Source of the DNA: an uncultured Lachnospiraceae bacterium
GTDB lineage: Bacteria; Bacillota; Clostridia; Lachnospirales; Lachnospiraceae
Length of the DNA stretch: 63,303 nt
Assembly: GCA_910587935.1 (NCBI GenBank)
Contig: CAJUNP010000016.1
Coordinates: forward strand, 1-63,303
Reading direction: 5' to 3'
Every line of letters starts with the position of its first letter. Positions within the stretch are counted from its first letter, which is position 1. Shown one piece after another: positions 8,141 through 17,684 of this stretch. Position numbers and translations under genes: made by a program. The notes below the pieces were generated by a model. The model worked only from the letters and a program-made list of their open reading frames with translations. It was not told the origin of the DNA and searched no databases.

Positions 8141-10335
8141 TAGCAGCCTCCTTTTATTAAAAATTCTTTACAATTGTCCGTTTGTGCGTGCGGTCCTATA
8201 TAGATCCGGAAGGTTCCGGGTTCCAGGACCATTCCTCTGCCGGGAATGTAATATTCCAGCATGGAAGACGTAACGGGAAATGAGATCGTGGCGCTTTCCG
8301 CCGGATTCAGGGTGACTTTGCGGAATCCCTTGAGCATGCGTACCGGGCGCGAAAGCGTTCCCGCCACATCCTGTATATAAAGCTGTACGGTTTCCGTGCC
8401 GGCCGCGTCTCCTTCGTTTGTTAAAGTTACCGACGCCGTAAAGAGCGGAGTCTCTTTTTCGGAAACATTGGGACAGGAAGCTTCGCAGGCCGAAAGGGAT
8501 ACGGGCGAATAAGTAAAACGCGTATAGGTCAGTCCGTAGCCGAAAGGATACAGAGGACCCGGTTCAATACCGATATAACCGTTTGCAAACGCTTCGTAAT
8601 GTCCCGAGTTATTGGGTCTTCCGGTGGGCAGATGGTTATAATAAAGGGGTTCCTGTCCGGCAGTCCTTGGAAAACTCATGGGGAGCCTGCCGGATGGCGC
8701 GCATCGTCCCGTAAGAATATCGGCAATGCCGTTTCCCCCTTCCGTACCGGGGAACCAGACGGCCAGAAGAGCCGAGGAATCGGCGGCCACACTGCCTAAA
8801 GCAAGGGGCCTGCCGCTGAACACTATGGTGATAACCGGTTTTCCGGTTTCCTTTAGGGCTTTAAGCAGGGAAAGCTGATTGGCAGGAAGCGCAAGGTCTG
8901 TACGGCTTCCCGCTTCCGCGCTCATATCGGGATGCTCCCCCAGCGCCAGAACCACTTTGTCACATTGGGATGCGGCGGCAACGGCTTCCTTGATCCATAC
9001 ATCGTCGGAAGGATGATCTTCATCCAAATTTCTGAAATTCCATAGATGACATCCGGGAGCCGTGACAGGAGCGTAGTCTGACAATGCTTCAGAAAGCGTA
9101 ACGCAGTCTTCTTCGTTTCCGTTTACCAGTCCCCAGATATCCAAAAGCTTCCGGCTGTCCCCGTAGGGGCCGATCAGGGCGATACGGTCCGTTTTCCCTA
9201 TAGGCAGAACGTTTTTTTCATTTTTCAGAAGTACCGCTGCTTCGGCCGCCGCTTTTCTGGCAAGGGCGCGGTGGGCCGGGCACAGATGAAGCTCCCGTTC
9301 CTTTTCCACGCTGGCATCCTTGTAAGGATTTTCAAACAGTCCCAATTTATCCTTTAACGTTAAAATACGTTCGACGGCCTCATCTACTTGTTCCATGGAA
9401 ATCCTACCGTCCTTCACCAGCTTTTCCAGATTTTCATAATAGAAAGAAGAAACCATTTCAATGTCAACGCCGGCGTCTAAAGACATAGCCGCCGCCCCGT
9501 CGGGAGTTTCGCATATGCCGTGGGGAAGCAGTTCGCATATGGCCGTACAGTCGCTGACAATAACGCCTTCAAAGTTTAAGCCCTGCCTTAGAAGGTCGTG
9601 CAGCAGAGGGCGGTTTGCGGTACAGGGAATTCCGTTTAAGGTATTAAAAGCCGGCATAAGCAGTTCACAGCCTGCGTTAAGAGCCGCCGTAAAGGGAGGA
9701 AGATATTCATTATAAAGCTGATAATCGCTAAGCCAGACGCTGTCGTAGTCGCGTCCGCCTTCCACGGCTCCGTATCCCGCAAAATGTTTAACACAGCTGG
9801 CAATTTTTAAAGGTTTATCCACGCCCTCTCCCTGGTAACCCTTCGTAAAGGCGGCGGCAAAAAGGCCGTTTAAGTAAGGGTCCTCTCCGGTACTTTCAAT
9901 GACCCGCCCCCAGCGGGCATCTTTTACAAGGTCCGCCATGGGAGAAAAAGTAACGTGTACGCCTGATACGGCCGCTTCCCCGGCAGCAGCGGCCGCCGTT
10001 TCCTCCACCAGCGAAGGATTCCAGGTGGCGCCCAGTCCCAATACGGAAGGAAAAATGGTTTTATAGCCATGGATTACATCGGTCATGAATAAAAAGGGAA
10101 TCTTATGGGCACTTTCTTCTATATGAATACGCTGTGCTTTCAGAACCCGTTCGGCGCCGTTAAATCCAAGAAGAGATCCGGCGTTGGCTGCAAGATGTTC
10201 ATTACTGTGAAAGCCTCTGAGAATTCCCATCAGTGTTCCGTCCGGGTTTTCTCCCCACAGCTGCGTCATTTCAGCGGCCTTTTCGCGAAGGGTCATTTGG
10301 TTTATCAGGTTGGTAATATATTGTCTGCCTAACAT
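8140..10335 (-). CDS. Glycoside hydrolase family 3 beta-glycosidase
   Basis: 731 residues, three-domain GH3 enzyme: a TIM barrel (about 1-320) with KHFAGYGAVEGGRDYD and the nucleophile D262 in GVIVSDCTAI, an alpha/beta sandwich (about 370-580), and a C-terminal fibronectin III-like domain (about 620-720). It resembles bacterial BglX-type beta-glucosidases or beta-xylosidases. No signal peptide, so it cleaves imported oligosaccharides in the cytoplasm. It is transcribed divergently from an ABC sugar importer and shares a candidate operator with it. The exact sugar is unknown. Confidence 0.88.
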   Translation of the reverse strand: MLGRQYITNLINQMTLREKAAEMTQLWGENPDGTLMGILRGFHSNEHLAANAGSLLGFNGAERVLKAQRIHIEESAHKIPFLFMTDVIHGYKTIFPSVLGLGATWNPSLVEETAAAAAGEAAVSGVHVTFSPMADLVKDARWGRVIESTGEDPYLNGLFAAAFTKGYQGEGVDKPLKIASCVKHFAGYGAVEGGRDYDSVWLSDYQLYNEYLPPFTAALNAGCELLMPAFNTLNGIPCTANRPLLHDLLRQGLNFEGVIVSDCTAICELLPHGICETPDGAAAMSLDAGVDIEMVSSFYYENLEKLVKDGRISMEQVDEAVERILTLKDKLGLFENPYKDASVEKERELHLCPAHRALARKAAAEAAVLLKNEKNVLPIGKTDRIALIGPYGDSRKLLDIWGLVNGNEEDCVTLSEALSDYAPVTAPGCHLWNFRNLDEDHPSDDVWIKEAVAAASQCDKVVLALGEHPDMSAEAGSRTDLALPANQLSLLKALKETGKPVITIVFSGRPLALGSVAADSSALLAVWFPGTEGGNGIADILTGRCAPSGRLPMSFPRTAGQEPLYYNHLPTGRPNNSGHYEAFANGYIGIEPGPLYPFGYGLTYTRFTYSPVSLSACEASCPNVSEKETPLFTASVTLTNEGDAAGTETVQLYIQDVAGTLSRPVRMLKGFRKVTLNPAESATISFPVTSSMLEYYIPGRGMVLEPGTFRIYIGPHAQTDNCKEFLIKGGC

Positions 10336-10352
10336 GGTTTGATCCTTTCCAT

Positions 10353-10540
10353 ATTAATTAAATCAATTAATTTAAAAGTGTTAGATTCAAAATAGCATGC
10401 GTGGTCTGGACTGTCAATCGGTAATTTTATATAAAAATAAAAAAACATAAATTATACAATATGACAAAAATGAAAAGTGGTATTGACAGATATACGGAGA
10501 AGATATACAATTCAATTATAAATTAAATGAATTAATTAAT
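10353..10540. promoter_or_regulatory. Divergent promoters with paired inverted operators
   Basis: Plus promoter: TTGACA (10483-10488), 17 bases, TACAAT (10506-10511). Minus promoter: TTGACA (complement of 10412-10417), 17 bases, TATTTT (complement of 10389-10394). Just downstream of each -10 lies a copy of one 23-base AT-rich site, 10353-10375 and, inverted, 10518-10540, with 20 of 23 bases matching by eye. Binding there would block both promoters. The ROK repressor at 14175 is the obvious candidate regulator. Confidence 0.6.
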
Positions 10541-10563
10541 GAGCAGAAAGGCACGGGGTACAT

Positions 10564-11484
10564 ATGAAAGAAAAAAATAAAATTCTGTGGAAGAGGATTA
10601 AACAACAAAAATATCTGCTCTTGATGGTACTGCCCGGTATGATATGGCTTTTGGTATTTTGCTATCTTCCCATGTATGGATGTCAGATCGCATTTCAGAA
10701 TTACCGTATTACGGATGTGCTGGGAACAAGCGATTGGGCGGGTCTGAAATGGTTTGCTAAGTTCTTCCAGGATCCTTCCTTTTTTCAGGTAATGAAAAAT
10801 ACACTGGGAATCAGTTTTCTGAAGCTGTTGTTTGGCTTTACGGCTCCCATCATATTTGCATTGCTGTTAAATGAAATCAGGAACCTGAAATTTAAACGGG
10901 TGGTGCAGACCTTATCTTACCTTCCCCACTTCCTTTCCTGGGTTATTCTGGGAGGAATCATGATTACCTGGCTGTCGGATACGGGCGTTATAAACCGGGT
11001 GCTGATCGCCATGGGAGTTTTGGACGAGGGTGTCAGTTTTCTGGCAAAACCGCAGTACTTTTGGGGAATATCCGTAATTTCGGAAATCTGGAAGGAACTG
11101 GGATGGGGCGCAATTATTTATCTGGCGGCAATTTCAGGAATCGATCCGTCTCTTTATGAAGCGGCCGAGATCGACGGAGCGAACCGGTTCCAGAAGCTTT
11201 GGTATATCACATTACCCGAGATTTCCGGCACAATTGCTATTTTGTTTATTCTTCAGGTCGGCGGCATCATGGGTTCCAATTTCGATCAGATTTTTGTACT
11301 GCATAATGCGCTGAACGATCCGGCCAGTAATGTAATCGATATGTTTGTATACAAAATTGGTATCGGTAACGCCAACTATTCCTATGCAACGGCGATCGGC
11401 TTGTTCCGTTCGGTAATATCATTACTGCTTTTGCTGATTGCCAATAAGGTGACTGCGAAACTGGAAGGAAGTTCGTTATTCTAA
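10564..11484 (+). CDS. ABC sugar transporter permease (LplB/UgpA-like)
   Basis: 306 residues with six predicted membrane segments and the inner-membrane EAA loop for ATPase docking (YEAAEIDGANRFQKLWYITLPEI, about residues 199-221). The N-terminal MVLPGMIWLLVFCYLPMYGC pattern is typical of the LplB branch, which serves large solute-binding lipoproteins. It is the first gene of the importer operon. No ATPase gene is present in the locus. Confidence 0.9.
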   Translation: MKEKNKILWKRIKQQKYLLLMVLPGMIWLLVFCYLPMYGCQIAFQNYRITDVLGTSDWAGLKWFAKFFQDPSFFQVMKNTLGISFLKLLFGFTAPIIFALLLNEIRNLKFKRVVQTLSYLPHFLSWVILGGIMITWLSDTGVINRVLIAMGVLDEGVSFLAKPQYFWGISVISEIWKELGWGAIIYLAAISGIDPSLYEAAEIDGANRFQKLWYITLPEISGTIAILFILQVGGIMGSNFDQIFVLHNALNDPASNVIDMFVYKIGIGNANYSYATAIGLFRSVISLLLLLIANKVTAKLEGSSLF

Positions 11485-11501
11485 ATAAGGATGTGATTGG
11501 G

Positions 11502-12386
11502 ATGAAAAAGAAACTGAAAAAAGTAAAGTTTTTTGATGTATTGAATATTCTGATTATGCTGCTAATCTGTTTTGTTATGATTTATCCGATCTGGTTTGTA
11601 ATCGTCAATTCCTTCAGCCAGGGGACGGAAGTGCTCAAAGGCGGTATTTACTGGTGGCCCAGGGCGTTTTGCCTGGAGAATTATGCGGCTGTTTTTAAGA
11701 ATAAAGAGATATTTACGGCTTTTGGGATTACCGTGTTAAAAACCGTGGCAGGAACCGTTACAAGCGTATTCTTTACGGCAATGGTTGCTTACGGCTTATC
11801 CAAAAGCTATCTGGTGGGCAGAAAGTTCTATATGGTTTTCGGAATTATTACCATGTTTTTTTCGGGGGGTTTAATCCCCTACTTCCTGCTGATTAAGAGC
11901 CTGGGGATGTTGGACAGCTTTTGGGTGTACATTATACCGTCCCTTTTCAGTTTTTACAATGCAATTATTTTTATGACCTTCTTCCGTAATATTCCGCAGG
12001 AAATGGAGGAATCGGCCAAAATTGACGGAGCCAATGACTTTAAGATCTTTTTGAAAATTATCCTTCCCGTATCGGGGCCGGTCATTGCAACCATCGCGCT
12101 TTTTAACGGCGTAGGCCAGTGGAACGACTATTTTACCGGTGTCATTTATATTACGAACGAACAGTGGCTGACCCCCATACAAACCTTTTTGTATAAGATT
12201 ATTTCGGAAAATTCGTCTACAAGAATTGTTGCCAATATGCCGGCGTCGGTGCGTAACTCTATGGTTACTTCGACAACTATAAAATATGCGACTATGGTGG
12301 TGACGACATTTCCGATTGTATGTGTCTATCCGTTTTTACAGAAATATTTCGTACAGGGAATTATGGTCGGTTCCGTAAAGGGCTGA
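11502..12386 (+). CDS. ABC sugar transporter permease (LplC/YtcP-like)
   Basis: 294 residues from the ATG at 11502, chosen because the AAGG site at 11487-11490 is only 2 bases from a GTG at 11493. Six membrane segments and an EAA loop (MEESAKIDGANDFKIFLKIILPVSGPV). It pairs with the upstream permease. The C-terminus VQGIMVGSVKG is characteristic of this branch. Confidence 0.9.
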   Translation: MKKKLKKVKFFDVLNILIMLLICFVMIYPIWFVIVNSFSQGTEVLKGGIYWWPRAFCLENYAAVFKNKEIFTAFGITVLKTVAGTVTSVFFTAMVAYGLSKSYLVGRKFYMVFGIITMFFSGGLIPYFLLIKSLGMLDSFWVYIIPSLFSFYNAIIFMTFFRNIPQEMEESAKIDGANDFKIFLKIILPVSGPVIATIALFNGVGQWNDYFTGVIYITNEQWLTPIQTFLYKIISENSSTRIVANMPASVRNSMVTSTTIKYATMVVTTFPIVCVYPFLQKYFVQGIMVGSVKG

Positions 12387-12424
12387 TTCATATAGAAGCT
12401 ACACCAAACAAAATTATAACAAAT

Positions 12425-12458
12425 ATGTCCGGGCAGGACAAATGTCCCGATAGGACAT
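12425..12458 (+). promoter_or_regulatory. Intercistronic hairpin before the binding-protein gene
   Basis: ATGTCC (12425-12430) pairs with GGACAT (12453-12458), enclosing a second inner pairing (GGAC/GTCC). It lies between permease and binding-protein genes, just ahead of a GGAAGGAG ribosome site. Such hairpins often stabilise mRNA ends so that the binding protein is made in excess over the permeases; here that role is inferred. Confidence 0.45.
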
Positions 12459-12472
12459 AGGAAGGAGAACGT

Positions 12473-14101
12473 ATGAAAAAGCTGTTAGCAATAGCGCTGT
12501 GTACTGTAATGACCGCATCTTTATTTGCCGGATGCGGCGGCAAGGGAAAGGAAAATAAGGCCGAAGGGGATCTGCCGGAGGCAAAGACCGAAGCAGTGGC
12601 AGGGGAGCCCGGATGGAAAGCCGATACGGAGCCGATTACCCTGGACTGGTATATTACCTACTCATGGTTTAACGGAATGTGGGATACCGGAGAATTTTCA
12701 CAGCTGATCGAATCCAAAACAGGTATCAAAGTGAATTTCATCATTCCTTCAGGAAATGAGTCTGAAAAACTGAACACAATGATTGCCGGAAATACGCTGC
12801 CGGATATGCTTACCTTAAACGCCGGCGATCATGCCATTAAAGAGATGGTAAAGGCGGGACTTCTTCATCCGCTGAACGACCTTGCGGATAAATATGATCC
12901 TTATTTCTATGACGTAACTTCGGAACAGACTATGAAATGGTTTGCACAGGAAGACGGAAAAACTTACGGCTATCCCAATGCGTCCATAGCGCCGGAGCAG
13001 TATGATGATATCCACATGGATATTTACCAGAGCTTTAATGTAAAGAACGATTACTATGAGGCGATCGGAAGTCCTGATATGTCTACACCGGAAGGCTTTT
13101 TAAATGCGCTGCAGGCGGCAAAAGATATGTACGGCGATCAGGTGGACGGTTTTATTCCGATTGGTTTCCACAGCTTTACGGATACCGGAAACTTCTCTTT
13201 TGACAGCTATCTGCAGGATTATCTTGGCATACCCAAAACAAAAGACGGTAAGCTGTACGACAGAAGAGAAGACGCAGGTTATCAGGAATGGTTAAAAACC
13301 TTTAGAAAAGCCAATGAGATGGGCCTCATTGCGGATAATGTATTTACGGATTCCAGACAGCAGCTGGAAGAAGAAATTGCACAGAAACGCGTTTTCGCAT
13401 TGCTCTATCAGAACTGTGACTTCATGCCTGAACAGGAAATGTTCTGGAAAGAAGATCCGAATACGGCTTATGTAGCGATCCAGGGACCCAGCAGCGGCAG
13501 CGAGCCCCGTCTGGAAGGACCCAGCATCAGCGGATGGACGGTTACTCTGATCAGCAAAAATTGTAAAGATCCTGAAAGAGCAATTCAGTTTATGAGTTAT
13601 CTGCTAAGCGAGGAAGGAAGTATTGATTCTTTCTACGGAGAGATCGGCAAACACTGCGAAATCGGTGAAGACGGCAATCCGCATTTCTTACCGGAATGGC
13701 AGGAATTATATGTAAACGATTATGACTCGTTCAACGAAAAAACAGGACAGGATCCGTTGTGGATGCTTAGAAACCCTGTGCTTGAGAAAAACTGGAATGC
13801 GGAGCAGCCGGTTTACCTGGCGCAAATGTACAGCTGGGGTCTTCCTTATGTGGTGAACGGTTCCCAGTATTCCCAGATCGATCCGGACGCGGGTACGGAA
13901 GAAGCGGAAATTAAGCAGGATATCGATTTACTTTGGGGTTCAACCCTGCCGAAGCTTATTACCGCGGCAAGCGACGAAGAGTTTGATTCTCTGCTGCAGG
14001 ATTTCTTCACCCAGAGAGACGCAAAGGGATGGGACAAATTACTGGCTTTCCAGCAAGGAAAATACGAAGAAAATTGTAAAAAGTTGGGAATTAGCGAATA
14101 A
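12473..14101 (+). CDS. Extracellular sugar-binding lipoprotein of the ABC importer
   Basis: 542 residues. Lipoprotein signal peptide with lipobox FAGC (lipidated C21), then an acidic linker and a family 1 solute-binding fold (GNTLPDMLTLN, about residue 103, is a typical core strand). The size matches LplA-type binding proteins that partner LplB/LplC permeases. It captures an oligosaccharide outside the membrane and delivers it to the permeases encoded just upstream. Confidence 0.9.
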   Translation: MKKLLAIALCTVMTASLFAGCGGKGKENKAEGDLPEAKTEAVAGEPGWKADTEPITLDWYITYSWFNGMWDTGEFSQLIESKTGIKVNFIIPSGNESEKLNTMIAGNTLPDMLTLNAGDHAIKEMVKAGLLHPLNDLADKYDPYFYDVTSEQTMKWFAQEDGKTYGYPNASIAPEQYDDIHMDIYQSFNVKNDYYEAIGSPDMSTPEGFLNALQAAKDMYGDQVDGFIPIGFHSFTDTGNFSFDSYLQDYLGIPKTKDGKLYDRREDAGYQEWLKTFRKANEMGLIADNVFTDSRQQLEEEIAQKRVFALLYQNCDFMPEQEMFWKEDPNTAYVAIQGPSSGSEPRLEGPSISGWTVTLISKNCKDPERAIQFMSYLLSEEGSIDSFYGEIGKHCEIGEDGNPHFLPEWQELYVNDYDSFNEKTGQDPLWMLRNPVLEKNWNAEQPVYLAQMYSWGLPYVVNGSQYSQIDPDAGTEEAEIKQDIDLLWGSTLPKLITAASDEEFDSLLQDFFTQRDAKGWDKLLAFQQGKYEENCKKLGISE

Positions 14102-14152
14102 TGCGGTATAATAGCAGTAAGGAACTGAATATCTGGGGGGAGTAATCCCCCC
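14084..14152 (+). promoter_or_regulatory. Internal promoter and hairpin ahead of the ROK repressor
   Basis: TTGGGA (14084-14089), 17 bases, TATAAT (14107-14112), partly inside the 3' end of the binding-protein gene. A GGGGGGA/TCCCCCC stem with a 4-base loop follows (14135-14152) without a T-run. Together they suggest the regulator and the genes after it have their own transcript. Confidence 0.5.
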
Positions 14153-14174
14153 TGACTGCTAAGGGGAAGTGCAT

Positions 14175-15290
14175 ATGAAAACAATGATTTCAACAGACAT
14201 GAAACAAATGAACCGGAAAGTCGTATTTGATATTGCCAGGAAAAAAAGGACGGTTACCAAGGTGGAGCTGTCAGAGCTTACGGGGATGAGCGGTCCTTCC
14301 ATAATGGCGATTGTCAATGAGTTTATAGACAAAGGGATTTTAACGGTTACGGGAAAGAAAAACGGTTCCCTGGGAAGAAGTCCTGTGACTATGGTCTTTA
14401 ATCCGGATGTGATAATGTCTATTGGCATTGAGTTTGAGGGGAATAACCTTTCCGCGGGAATTGTCAATCTGGACGGAGAGATCCGCTTTCAGACCATGGC
14501 AAAAGTGCCCTCCAGCTTTGGCGACAGCTTTTTTGACGCCTTAAGCAAAAGCATTGACAAGCTGGCAGCCGCCCTGGAAAAGGAAGGGATCGGTTACAGC
14601 GGCATTGGTTTCGGTATACCGGGGGTGGTAGACCCGGAGAAGAAAATCATTCATTTTGCTCCTTATATCGGAATACGGGAACCGGTTAATATATCCTCCC
14701 AGACCGCCAGGCTGGAAGAACGGTATCACAAGCCCGTATTTATTGAAAACGATGTAAATGCAAGCGCTATAGGCGAATATTATGTCAGACAGAACCATGA
14801 AGACGTAAAAGACATATTGTACATATCCATCGGCGCGGGAATCGGCGCCGGCATCATTTTGGACGGAGAGCTCCGCCGCGGCAGCAGGGGCATGTGCGGT
14901 GAGATCGGATATTGTCTGCGTGATACATCGGGAATTGTATCCCGTAAACAGACGGGATGGCTGGAGGAAAGTCTCGCTTACGAGACTTTGTGTAACAGGT
15001 TTGAGGATTATCGGTTAAACGGCACGGTAGGGCCGGAAATGACAGAGTATATTACGGAAATTTTATGTCCTTTTATAGCCAATTTTGTGAATACCTTTGA
15101 TATGGACCAGGTGGTAATAGGCGGGCAGCTGATGTTGGATGGAGGAAATTCGCTTTTAAAAGCGATCAGAGCGTCGGTGGAAAGTCTGACGCTTTCGAAA
15201 GTTGCGATTGAAGGCTGCGTAACGGAATATACGGGCGTTGTGGGAAGCGCGTTAATGGCTTCCAATAAATTATGGAATACGATTTTATAG
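14175..15290 (+). CDS. ROK family transcriptional repressor
   Basis: 371 residues. N-terminal winged helix (about 15-75; KVELSELTGMSGPSIMAIVNEFIDKGIL) plus a ROK sugar-binding domain (FVENDVNASAIGEYYV, SIGAGIGAGIILDG). The CxCGxxGCxE zinc motif of ROK kinases is absent or degenerate, which fits a regulator. The ATG at 14175 is preferred over GTG 14169 because it lies 7 bases after AAGGGGA. It lies in the sugar operon and probably controls it, released by the transported sugar or its phosphate. Confidence 0.85.
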   Translation: MKTMISTDMKQMNRKVVFDIARKKRTVTKVELSELTGMSGPSIMAIVNEFIDKGILTVTGKKNGSLGRSPVTMVFNPDVIMSIGIEFEGNNLSAGIVNLDGEIRFQTMAKVPSSFGDSFFDALSKSIDKLAAALEKEGIGYSGIGFGIPGVVDPEKKIIHFAPYIGIREPVNISSQTARLEERYHKPVFIENDVNASAIGEYYVRQNHEDVKDILYISIGAGIGAGIILDGELRRGSRGMCGEIGYCLRDTSGIVSRKQTGWLEESLAYETLCNRFEDYRLNGTVGPEMTEYITEILCPFIANFVNTFDMDQVVIGGQLMLDGGNSLLKAIRASVESLTLSKVAIEGCVTEYTGVVGSALMASNKLWNTIL

Positions 15291-15303
15291 AGGAAATGCA
15301 GAT

Positions 15304-16224
15304 ATGCAGAGTGTGGGAATGAAGACAGTATTTACAGGCGCCATTGATATTGGCGGTACAAAGATTCAGGCAGGTATAGTGGATGATACAGGGGAACTGC
15401 TGGCGGAGGCATGTTTTCCTACCGGATGCGGTTATCAGAGCGCGGGGGAGGCAATGGATAAGGTGATCAGTCTTCTGCGAACCCAGTGCAGAGAAAACGG
15501 ATTATCTCTGTCGGATCTGCGGGGAATCGGCGTGGCGTGTAGCGGTCCCGTAAATCTGGAGGAGGGGTCCGTAGAGAATCCCTATACTCTTCCGGGGTGG
15601 ATCGGATTTCCCATTGTGGAGTATCTTTCGGCGCATACAGGATTAAAGGTAAAGCTGGAAAACGATGCCAACGGCGCGCTTTTGGGAGAAGTTTTCCAGA
15701 GAGATCTGAAAGAAAAAAGAGTGTTAATGGTAACGATCGGAACCGGAATCGGTGTGGCGTTCTGGCGTAACGGAGAACTGTACCGCAGCGGCAGATACCA
15801 CCCGGAAATGGGCCATGTAATCGTATCCTCAAAAGGCGGCGAATGTTATTGCGGACACAGAGGCTGTTTTGAAAGCTGCTGTTCCGGAAAAGCTATGAAT
15901 GAGCGCGCCGAAAAGGCAGGCTATTTGAACTTTGACGACTTATATGTCAAATCAAATAAGGAAACGGCGGCGGCGGAGCTTTTAGAGGAAATTCTGCAGG
16001 ATCTGAAAAATGGAATCTGGAATCTGAATCTGATTTTTAAACCGGAAACCATTATTCTGGCGGGCGGATTTTCCGGAAAATATTTTTCCCTGCTTAAGGA
16101 TGCGATTCTGAAGGACAGTTCCGGAAAAGAAGATTTCCTGAATGAATTTTCCGTGCTGCCAGCCTGCGGGAATAAGAATTCCGCGCTGGTAGGGGCAAAT
16201 ATGTTATTTATGAAAGGAGCCTGA
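15304..16224 (+). CDS. ROK family sugar kinase
   Basis: 306 residues. ATP-binding DIGGTKIQAG near residue 16, ENDANGALLGE in the middle, TIGTGIGVAFW for phosphate binding, and the zinc motif CYCGHRGCFE (about 182-191). These are glucokinase/N-acetylhexosamine kinase signatures. It follows the repressor by 13 bases and its stop overlaps the GH4 start (TGATG). It probably phosphorylates the monosaccharide released by the GH3 or GH4 enzyme; the sugar is not determined. Confidence 0.88.
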   Translation: MQSVGMKTVFTGAIDIGGTKIQAGIVDDTGELLAEACFPTGCGYQSAGEAMDKVISLLRTQCRENGLSLSDLRGIGVACSGPVNLEEGSVENPYTLPGWIGFPIVEYLSAHTGLKVKLENDANGALLGEVFQRDLKEKRVLMVTIGTGIGVAFWRNGELYRSGRYHPEMGHVIVSSKGGECYCGHRGCFESCCSGKAMNERAEKAGYLNFDDLYVKSNKETAAAELLEEILQDLKNGIWNLNLIFKPETIILAGGFSGKYFSLLKDAILKDSSGKEDFLNEFSVLPACGNKNSALVGANMLFMKGA

Positions 16225-17612
16225 TGAATTTGAAAAAGTATGACAAATTAAAAATTGTAATGGTAGGAGCCGGAAGCTGTTCTTTTTGTCCGGTGACCTT
16301 GTCGGATATATTGCTGAGCGATCTGATTAACTCTCTGCCTCTTGAAGTCTGTCTGATGGATATTGACGGACATGCCCTGGAGGTGAGCCATGAGTTCGCC
16401 AAAAAAGCGGTAGAGGTATCGGGAAGAACATGTAATCTCTGGGCTACAACAGATTTGGATGCAGCCCTGCAGGATGCGGATTTTGTGGTTTCTGCAATTG
16501 AAGTGGATCGGTATCACTACTGGTCAATGGATTTTCATATTCCCAGAAGATATGGATTCCGGCAGGTATACGGAGAAAACGGAGGCCCCGGCGGAATGTT
16601 CCATACATTGCGCAACCTGGGACCGACTCTTCATATTGCCCACAGGATGGAAGAGCTTTGTCCTGAGGCATGGCTGATTAACTACACGAATCCTGAGGCA
16701 AAGCTGGTTGAGGCCGTATTAAAGTTAACAAAGATCCACGCGGTAGGCGTATGTCATGGATTTGATATGGGAGTTGCGCAGGTCGCAAAGCTTTTGGAAA
16801 GAAAGCCGGAGGATCTTGACATTACCGGATACGGACTGAATCATTTCGGCTGGCTTACCGCAATTAAGGATAGACAGACCGGAGAGGATCTCTATCCGGA
16901 GTTTCGTAAAAAAGAAGAGCAAAGCCACTGGCTGGCTAATTGGGATGAGGTAGCCTTATCCAGAATGATGATGCGCACATATGGTTTATATCCATATCCG
17001 GGAACAAACCATATCGGGGAATATATTGCATGGAGCGATGCGTTTTTGGCAAGCAGCAAGATTCAGTATTTTTTTGATCCGGTCAGAGAGAAACCATGGG
17101 AAACCAAAAAGACGCCGCGGCTGGTCTATGACTTTTGTTCGAATCCCACAGGTATTGCTTTTTCGGATGTAGATAAGGATAAAGACGAGGAGTATCAGGA
17201 GCGTTTTGTAATCGGCGAGCAGGGGCTGACCCGGTCGGCGGAGTATGGAATTCCCATCATAGAGGCCATTGCGTTTGATCAGAACCGATATATTCCTTCC
17301 CTGAATCAATTAAATAAAGGACAGATTCCCGGAGTTATGGAAAACATGTGTGTAGAGGGCCCCTGTATGTTAGACGGAGAAGGTATTCATCCGGTTTCCG
17401 TAGATCCGCTTCCTTCTGCGATAACGGCAATGATTAATCAGCAGGGAGCCATTCACAAGCTGGTTATTGAAGCGTATACGGAAAGATCCAGAAACAAACT
17501 GCTGCAGGCCATGCTGCTTGATCCCACGGTTTCCAATTATAATAACGCGGTGGCATTGATTGATGAAATGTGTGAGAGACAGAAGGATATTTTACCGGAA
17601 TTACATTGGTAA
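16224..17612 (+). CDS. Glycoside hydrolase family 4 (NAD+- and metal-dependent)
   Basis: 462 residues. N-terminal Rossmann fold (IVMVGAGSCSFCP), an INYTNPEAKLVEAV strand and the metal-binding GVCHG and GYGLNHFGW motifs. GH4 enzymes oxidise and re-reduce the substrate via NAD+ and Mn2+ and act on alpha- or beta-linked sugars, sometimes phosphorylated, so the family name does not give the substrate. Overlaps the kinase stop by one base, so translation is coupled. A terminator follows. Confidence 0.9.
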   Translation: MNLKKYDKLKIVMVGAGSCSFCPVTLSDILLSDLINSLPLEVCLMDIDGHALEVSHEFAKKAVEVSGRTCNLWATTDLDAALQDADFVVSAIEVDRYHYWSMDFHIPRRYGFRQVYGENGGPGGMFHTLRNLGPTLHIAHRMEELCPEAWLINYTNPEAKLVEAVLKLTKIHAVGVCHGFDMGVAQVAKLLERKPEDLDITGYGLNHFGWLTAIKDRQTGEDLYPEFRKKEEQSHWLANWDEVALSRMMMRTYGLYPYPGTNHIGEYIAWSDAFLASSKIQYFFDPVREKPWETKKTPRLVYDFCSNPTGIAFSDVDKDKDEEYQERFVIGEQGLTRSAEYGIPIIEAIAFDQNRYIPSLNQLNKGQIPGVMENMCVEGPCMLDGEGIHPVSVDPLPSAITAMINQQGAIHKLVIEAYTERSRNKLLQAMLLDPTVSNYNNAVALIDEMCERQKDILPELHW

Positions 17613-17620
17613 ACAGGCGT

Positions 17621-17660
17621 CGCCGTAAAAGGGAAGAATCCTTTTTACGGCGGTTTTTTT
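17621..17660 (+). terminator. Intrinsic terminator of the sugar operon
   Basis: CGCCGTAAAAGG pairs with CCTTTTTACGGCG (one bulged base) around a short AAGAAT-type loop and is followed by seven T. Confidence 0.9.
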
Positions 17661-17684
17661 AACATTGGAAAAAAGAGGCGGAAC

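Noticed and set aside
14135..14152. Rho-independent terminator between the binding-protein and ROK genes
   Set aside because: The GC stem is strong but lacks a T-run; it is listed only as a hairpin.
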